Source: JBMOLK01 sp049325575 (GTDB lineage: Bacteria > Bacillota > Clostridia > Acetivibrionales > Acetivibrionaceae). Taken from it: a stretch of DNA of 18,509 bases. Positions 14,368-18,509 of this stretch are shown here, in pieces. The stretch's first letter is position 1. Each line of letters begins with the position of its first letter. The notes beneath the pieces are model-generated. The model was not told the DNA's origin. It made no database searches and was given only the letters and a program-made list of their open reading frames with translations. The stretch is from NCBI GenBank assembly GCA_049325575.1, contig JBMOLK010000067.1, positions 1-18,509 on the forward strand, in the 5' to 3' direction. The position numbers were made by a program, and so were the translations under genes.

Positions 14368-14397
14368 TTGAAAGATAATACAAACATTTGGTATACT
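14368..14397 (+). promoter_or_regulatory. Likely distal promoter of the RNase J gene
   Basis: TTGAAA (14368-14373) and TATACT (14392-14397) are separated by 18 bases. A start near 14404 would give RNase J a leader of about 300 bases. Two overlapping TATAAT hexamers at 14586-14596 could be a second, proximal -10, but no -35 is seen for them. Confidence 0.5.
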
Positions 14398-14423
14398 TGA
14401 TATAAAGTACTAAATTCGTCTTG

Positions 14424-14458
14424 TGGGAATTTATCACAGAATTAATTTGCAATTCCCA
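14424..14458 (+). repeat. Inverted repeat in the RNase J leader
   Basis: TGGGAATT (14424-14431) and AATTCCCA (14451-14458) form an 8-bp stem with a 19-base loop. It is followed by AAAAACAGCTTTTT, a second small hairpin. It lies about 20 bases after the predicted transcription start. Confidence 0.5.
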
Positions 14459-14707
14459 AAAACAGCTTTTTACAAAAGTCACAACTCTTATATTAGCTTA
14501 TATGTAAGAACTTCTATACATAATTGTAGGAATTGAGGTGAGGTATATGCCCTAGGAAATCTTTTAAGGGGAAAGAAAATTTAAATATAATATAATTGAT
14601 ATATTAGCGGGAAAATAAGGAAAGAATGCTAAATATATATTAAAAACAAGCGGTAGAAACATATTTTTTTCTGCCCGATAGGTGAAAATAACAAATGGAG
14701 GATCATA

Positions 14708-16366
14708 ATGGCAAGAGCTAAGAAGAAACTGAAAGTCATACCCCTTGGAGGGCTGGGAGAAATCGGAAAGAACATTACTGTATTTGAGTATGGAGAGGAT
14801 ATTTTTGTTGTTGACTGTGGAATGGCATTCCCGGACGATGAAATGTTAGGTATTGACCTGGTATTACCAGATACTACATATCTGACAAGGAACAAGGAGC
14901 GGGTAAAAGGAATTGTGGTAACTCATGGACATGAGGACCATATTGGAGCACTTCCTTATGTGTTAAAGGAGGTAAATGTACCGGTTTATGGAACCCGGCT
15001 TGCCCTGGGACTGCTGGAATATAAGCTTGAGGAGCATGGAATTCTCCCAAATTGCAAGCTCCAAACAGTAACTCAGGGTCAAACCATAGATCTGGGTGTT
15101 TTTAAAGTGGAGTTCATAAGATCGACCCACAGTATAGCAGATGCTGTGGCACTGGCTATTCACACCCCGGTTGGTATAGTTGTGCATACATCAGATTTTA
15201 AGATAGACTATACTCCTATTTCAGGGGAACCAATCGATCTTCCTCGCTTTGCAGAGCTTGGTAAAAAGGGAGTTTTGCTTCTGATGTGCGACAGTACTAA
15301 TGTTGAGCGTCCGGGATATACTATGTCAGAAAGAACTGTTGGTGAAGCCTTCGAAGAAATATTTGTTAACGCAAAAAGCAGAATTCTTGTTGCAACCTTT
15401 GCTTCAAATATCCATAGGATTCAACAGGTAGTGAATGCAGCTGTGAAGTTTGACCGAAAGGTGGCTATATGCGGTAGAAGTATGATTAATGTTTGCAGGA
15501 AAGCAATTGAATTAGGCTATCTGACCATACCGGATGAAGTGCTTGTAGATATTGAGAGGATAAAAAACTATCCATCTGAAAAACTTGTCATTATCTCTAC
15601 AGGCAGCCAGGGAGAGCCTATGTCTGCACTTTCAAGAATGTCGGCAGGGGAACACAGGCAGGTAGAAATAATTCCTGGAGACCTGGTAGTTATTTCTGCT
15701 ACTCCTATTCCGGGAAATGAAAAATCTGTATCAAGAGTAATCAATGAGCTGTTTAAAAAGGGAGCCGATGTTATATACGAAGCGCTTGCTGATATCCATG
15801 TTTCTGGTCACGCATGTCAGGAAGAACTTAAACTGATGCATCAACTTGTAAACCCAAAGTATTTTCTTCCAGTTCATGGTGAATACAGGCACCTGAAGCA
15901 TCATGCCAAACTTGCTCAAAGCCTGGGTATGGAAAAGGAAATGACTCTAATCATGGAAATCGGACAAGTACTTGAGATCAATGGAAGAAGTGCCCGAATC
16001 AATGGTAATGTTCCGTCTGGCAAAGTGCTTGTTGATGGTCTAGGAATTGGAGATGTGGGCAATGTTGTATTAAGAGATAGAAAACATCTATCGGAAGATG
16101 GTCTGATTATTGTTGTTTTAACTATTCAGAAGGAAACAGGCAATGTTATTACAGGACCAGATGTTATTTCAAGAGGTTTTATATATGTCAGGGAGGCAGA
16201 AGCATTTATGGAGGAAGTAAAGCAGGTTTGTAAGGAAGCAGTACTTAAGTGCGAAGGCAGGAACTGGTATTCTAAAAAGAGTATAATCAAGGAGACATTA
16301 AGAGAGTACGTATATCAAAAGACCAAGAGAAGACCTATGATATTACCTGTTTTAATGGAGATATAA
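14708..16366 (+). CDS. rnj: Ribonuclease J
   Basis: This 552-residue protein, close to the usual 555, starts at ATG 14708 behind GGAGG. The beta-lactamase fold opens with PLGGLGEIGKN and the metal-binding motif THGHEDHIGALPY (His73, His75, Asp77, His78). Further ligands come from the THSIADA and HTSDFKID segments, the beta-CASP domain follows with CDSTN and ISTGSQGEP, and the family motifs GHA and PVHGEYRHL lie at about residues 368-400. A C-terminal domain of about 100 residues completes it. RNase J is the 5'-to-3' exonuclease and endonuclease that matures rRNA and decays mRNA in Firmicutes, acting in the cytoplasm. Whether it is J1 or J2 cannot be told from one gene. A terminator follows. 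Confidence 0.95.
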   Translation: MARAKKKLKVIPLGGLGEIGKNITVFEYGEDIFVVDCGMAFPDDEMLGIDLVLPDTTYLTRNKERVKGIVVTHGHEDHIGALPYVLKEVNVPVYGTRLALGLLEYKLEEHGILPNCKLQTVTQGQTIDLGVFKVEFIRSTHSIADAVALAIHTPVGIVVHTSDFKIDYTPISGEPIDLPRFAELGKKGVLLLMCDSTNVERPGYTMSERTVGEAFEEIFVNAKSRILVATFASNIHRIQQVVNAAVKFDRKVAICGRSMINVCRKAIELGYLTIPDEVLVDIERIKNYPSEKLVIISTGSQGEPMSALSRMSAGEHRQVEIIPGDLVVISATPIPGNEKSVSRVINELFKKGADVIYEALADIHVSGHACQEELKLMHQLVNPKYFLPVHGEYRHLKHHAKLAQSLGMEKEMTLIMEIGQVLEINGRSARINGNVPSGKVLVDGLGIGDVGNVVLRDRKHLSEDGLIIVVLTIQKETGNVITGPDVISRGFIYVREAEAFMEEVKQVCKEAVLKCEGRNWYSKKSIIKETLREYVYQKTKRRPMILPVLMEI

Positions 16367-16384
16367 TTTAATTTATCATTTTAT

Positions 16385-16440
16385 GAGACTGTAATTAGTT
16401 CTGTGGCAATGTACATTCAAATTACAGTCTCTAAGTGTTT
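16385..16440 (+). terminator. Terminator after RNase J
   Basis: GAGACTGTAATT (16385-16396) pairs perfectly with AATTACAGTCTC (16420-16431) around a 23-base loop, followed by TAAGTGTTTTTG. The long loop is unusual but the stem and T run fit termination. Confidence 0.65.
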
Positions 16441-16554
16441 TTGAGCTGCCTTCATTTTTTCATGAGGTTCATCCAGCAATTACAAACATCCTTAAAGTAG
16501 TCCCAAAAAAATTTACGCAGTACGGTTTCCCACATTTGAGTCGTTTTTCATTTA

Positions 16555-16583
16555 TTGACATATAAATTTGAATAGAATATAAT
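16555..16583 (+). promoter_or_regulatory. Consensus sigma-A promoter
   Basis: TTGACA (16555-16560), exactly 17 bases, then TATAAT (16578-16583): a perfect vegetative promoter. It drives transcription toward the 24-codon frame at 16634 and onward antisense to the phosphoribosyltransferase-like and radical SAM genes. Confidence 0.8.
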
Positions 16584-16592
16584 GAAATTAAT

Positions 16593-16612
16593 ATATTAGG
16601 AAATTCTAATAT
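16593..16612 (+). repeat. Inverted repeat at the predicted transcription start
   Basis: ATATTAG (16593-16599) and CTAATAT (16606-16612) flank six bases. It falls just at or after the expected start of the promoter at 16555, so it may be an operator or a 5' stem-loop. Confidence 0.5.
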
Positions 16613-16633
16613 GATAAAGTGAGGTGGAGTATA

Positions 16634-16708
16634 ATGTCTAATATGGGAAATCAACTTGTAAGTATCTGTGATTCGGATATTCTATATATAATGATTAGCC
16701 AGTATTAG
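16634..16708 (+). CDS. 24-residue reading frame behind a strong promoter
   Basis: ATG 16634 follows GAGGTGGAG with good spacing and a consensus promoter. The peptide is MSNMGNQLVSICDSDILYIM plus four residues and ends at TAG 16706. The last 14 bases overlap the 3' end of the converging minus-strand gene. With such expression signals it is either a genuine small peptide (one Cys, hydrophobic C-terminus) or the first codons of a gene cut off where the AT-rich segment was inserted. I recognise no family. Confidence 0.35.
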   Translation: MSNMGNQLVSICDSDILYIMISQY

Positions 16709-17318
16709 CCTTACCCCATGGAAAATAGAAATTATCATCTGTTATTTCCCTCCAATAATAATCTGGTGCTCTGTTTGATGATTTAGTTACAGAAGTTATA
16801 ACTGCATATGAAACACGAATTCTTTCTTTTGGAATACCTAAATTAATTAATTCATTCTTTAGTCTTACATGAAATTCTCCAGCTAAACAAAAATCATCTA
16901 CAATAAGTATGTTCTTATCTTTAAAGGAAAGAATGGCTTTGGGAATAAATATATTCCAGTCATCAGAAACATTTAATTTAATATATCCTTCAATATTAGC
17001 ATTGACGTCTCGCTCATCTTTAATTAATGATATCCCAACGAAAACTTGGATATCATGTCCCATTTTACCGATTAATACTTCAGAAATTATTCCACCTCTT
17101 AATCCAGGAGTTAATATAACATCTGGTTTAAATTTATCTTTTTTTAACTTAGACCATAAAAAATCGGTAAATATTAGGACATCATGCCACTCCATTTTTT
17201 TAAGTGCTTTTTTTAATCTTTTAGATTCCATTCCGTAAAAAATTGTTAAAATAACACCTATTACAGAAATTACTCCAAAAACCCAACTAGCTATTGGTGT
17301 TAATGATTCAGTTGACAC
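16695..17318 (-). CDS. Membrane-anchored phosphoribosyltransferase-like protein
   Basis: This 207-residue protein starts at GTG 17318 with AAGGTTGTGA upstream. An N-terminal helix (about 8-28) anchors it. The rest resembles a type I phosphoribosyltransferase fold: VILTPGLRGGIISEVL (67-82) fits the loop near the pyrophosphate site, and ILIVDDFCLAGEF (137-149) fits the PRPP-binding motif with its paired acidic residues, although the usual Thr-Gly-Gly-Thr after them is changed to CLAGE. A nucleobase substrate is not evident. Related divergent phosphoribosyltransferases occur in bacterial conflict and stress modules. The gene follows the radical SAM gene after 27 bases on the same strand and shares its AT-rich composition, so they are probably one operon. 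Confidence 0.65.
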   Translation of the reverse strand: MSTESLTPIASWVFGVISVIGVILTIFYGMESKRLKKALKKMEWHDVLIFTDFLWSKLKKDKFKPDVILTPGLRGGIISEVLIGKMGHDIQVFVGISLIKDERDVNANIEGYIKLNVSDDWNIFIPKAILSFKDKNILIVDDFCLAGEFHVRLKNELINLGIPKERIRVSYAVITSVTKSSNRAPDYYWREITDDNFYFPWGKANTG

Positions 17319-17345
17319 TATGTATCACAACCTTTTGTTATTTTA

Positions 17346-18299
17346 TCAAGATAAAGAATCATAATAAGCAGAACATATAGTTTTTTTATACTTACAATAA
17401 TCGTTGAGCTTATTTTTCCAAAACAGTCTAATATTTTGACAATAATCAAACCAATCGCATTCTGTATTATCACAAAAGCGATTCATATAACATCTATGTA
17501 TTAAATTTACTATTGTATCTGCAACATTTGGTATATTGTTTATCGATAAATTAAACCTATTCCTTGCATACAATTCTATTACATAGCAGTTTTTAAATGA
17601 AAAACTTAATTCAGGCACAACATATGGAAACAATTCTAATGCTGTTTTGTTGAAATATTTCTTAACTATTGCTTTGGTATTTTCATATAAATCTAAAAAT
17701 TCAGAAGCATTAGGAGGCTCATATTTATCATAAGATAGCTCAGATAAAGTAGGTATCTCATTTAAATGATAATAAAAATAATCACATATATCTAACATTT
17801 TCTTAAACATATTATTTTTAATTATCACTAAACCTGGTACCACAGAAACTTTATCATTACTTAAAAACTTTATTTTTTCTATATTTTTATTGGTATCAAC
17901 AGAATAAGGGTCAATATCATAAGGGTTTTCAAGCGAAACGACAAACTTGTTTACACTACTATTTTTAGCCTTACTCATTACTTCTGTATCTAAAAGTAAC
18001 CCATTAGACAAAACATAAGGCTCGATACCTAATATTTTATATACTTTTTTAGATAAGTCAAATATTCTATCTCCGATTACAAGAGGTTCTCCTCCTGAAA
18101 ATCTAACATGTATGTTCTGTGTATAATTATCTATAAAATATTTTATGAGCAATAAATAGGTATTAAATATATTATCGTCTATGTCGCAAAAGTATTTGTT
18201 TGGTGAAAATCGGGAATAAAAATGACAATATGAACAACGACAATTACATCTCTCTGTTATATTTATGCTAAAACATATTGTATCTTTTTCGTTCATCAT
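17346..18299 (-). CDS. Radical SAM enzyme with SPASM-like C-terminal Cys cluster
   Basis: The protein has 317 residues from ATG 18299. An in-frame TTG at 18314 overlaps the stop of the 34-codon gene upstream (TTG within ATTGA) and would add five residues; neither start has a good ribosome site, so translation may be coupled. Residue numbers below count from TTG 18314. The CX3CX2C cluster is C23, C27, C30 in ERCNCRCSYC, and SGGEP (73-77) binds SAM. The C-terminus holds C275, C281, C286, C292, C307 and C314 with ECDWFDYCQN, a SPASM/Twitch-like layout for auxiliary Fe-S clusters seen in enzymes that modify peptides or sulfatases. No sulfatase is nearby; the peptide gene next door is the obvious substrate candidate (inference). 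Composition is clearly AT-richer than in RNase J. Confidence 0.85.
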   Translation of the reverse strand: MMNEKDTICFSINITERCNCRCSYCHFYSRFSPNKYFCDIDDNIFNTYLLLIKYFIDNYTQNIHVRFSGGEPLVIGDRIFDLSKKVYKILGIEPYVLSNGLLLDTEVMSKAKNSSVNKFVVSLENPYDIDPYSVDTNKNIEKIKFLSNDKVSVVPGLVIIKNNMFKKMLDICDYFYYHLNEIPTLSELSYDKYEPPNASEFLDLYENTKAIVKKYFNKTALELFPYVVPELSFSFKNCYVIELYARNRFNLSINNIPNVADTIVNLIHRCYMNRFCDNTECDWFDYCQNIRLFWKNKLNDYCKYKKTICSAYYDSLS

Positions 18300-18310
18300 A
18301 TTTTTAAAAA

Positions 18311-18415
18311 TCAATGCACAGAGTTTGATACATGTTTTTTCGTAATTGATTGATTTATTACAATTAATTTCAGCGTTGCAGCCTTTGATGTTTTTTTAGA
18401 ATTACTTTTTTTCAT
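18311..18415 (-). CDS. 34-residue basic peptide, candidate substrate of the radical SAM enzyme
   Basis: ATG 18415 follows GAGGGGGA with seven bases spacing, the strongest ribosome site in this operon. The peptide begins MKKSNSKKTSKAATLKLIVI and ends in KKHVSNSVH. It is rich in Lys, Ser, Thr and Asn with a short hydrophobic centre, and has no Cys, Gly or aromatic residue other than His. The stop TGA (18313-18311) overlaps the possible TTG start of the radical SAM gene. The position and size fit a RiPP precursor, but it matches no precursor class that I know, and it could instead be a leader ORF that couples translation. Confidence 0.45.
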   Translation of the reverse strand: MKKSNSKKTSKAATLKLIVINQSITKKHVSNSVH

Positions 18416-18509
18416 AAGATTTTCCCCCTCTTTAGCCTACTTAGCTTTTTCCTGTGTTTTATTATCAGTGTTATTTTTTAGTCATAATACAATTTCCCTT
18501 TCAATAACA

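Larger units (their letters stand above)
14084..14707 (+). other. Non-coding interval between rpoN and RNase J
   Basis: This 624-base gap holds no convincing gene. A frame from ATG 14108 to TAG 14287 is interrupted once by TAA (14174-14176); the second part encodes an acidic, His-containing stretch (HTNHGEEDKYKEIEEF) and may be a decayed small gene or chance. A likely promoter lies at 14368-14397, and hairpins follow at 14424-14458 and near 14650-14680 (GGTAGAAA with TTTCTGCC). An ATG at 14547 with a good ribosome site is followed at once by CCC TAG, so it is not a gene. Confidence 0.6.

Noticed and set aside
18482..18509. End of a further minus-strand gene at the window edge
   Set aside because: Two frames end here with only 8-9 codons visible, so no choice is possible.
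18416..18509. Promoter for the radical SAM operon on the minus strand
   Set aside because: Several A/T-rich candidate hexamers exist but no pair with good spacing stands out.

Overview
The window looks like part of a chromosome from a low-GC, anaerobic, Gram-positive bacterium of the Clostridia. The basis is strong Shine-Dalgarno sites, frequent TTG/GTG starts, RNase J, a DUF1540 protein and sigma-A-type promoters. No rRNA, tRNA, CRISPR array or insertion sequence is visible. The genus cannot be fixed from the sequence alone.

Positions 1-9636 hold a six-gene membrane cassette present twice in the same order and orientation. In order the genes are: (A) an anchored exported protein with a duplicated helical domain; (B) a four-helix membrane protein with an internal duplication; (C) a four-helix di-heme cytochrome b like the FdnI (formate dehydrogenase gamma) family; (D) a small two-helix protein with a Met-rich external segment; (E) a small two-helix protein with Met and His motifs; (F) a two-helix protein with a very Met-rich, Gly-rich tail. 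Copy 1 (1-3696) lacks its first codons, which lie outside the window. Copy 2 spans 6038-9636. Between them sit a membrane-anchored multicopper oxidase (3857-5515) with all copper ligands intact and a small DUF2933-like membrane protein (5599-5832). The cytochromes have no dehydrogenase or hydrogenase partner here. The inference, not demonstrated, is that the cassette and the oxidase form an envelope copper/electron-transfer system, perhaps from quinol through Met-rich copper carriers to the oxidase.

Positions 9670-16440 are mostly housekeeping or general genes: a DUF1540 protein; on the minus strand a pilin-like protein and an NhaC-type antiporter; then on the plus strand a SAM methyltransferase, sigma-54 (rpoN) and RNase J with a long structured upstream region. 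An 18-nt box, ATCTNCATAAAATCTTCA, lies exactly 11 nt before a -10-like hexamer in three promoters (the DUF2933-like gene, the pilin-like gene and rpoN). It contains an 11-bp-period direct repeat typical of OmpR/PhoB-family response regulator sites.

Positions 16440-18509 are clearly AT-richer and look acquired. On the minus strand run a 34-aa basic peptide gene, a radical SAM enzyme with a SPASM-like Cys-rich C-terminus, and a membrane-anchored phosphoribosyltransferase-like protein. This resembles a peptide-modification (RiPP-like) or conflict-type module. A consensus promoter and a 24-codon reading frame run head-on into it from the plus strand; this may be the remains of a gene cut off by the insertion, or a small peptide gene.
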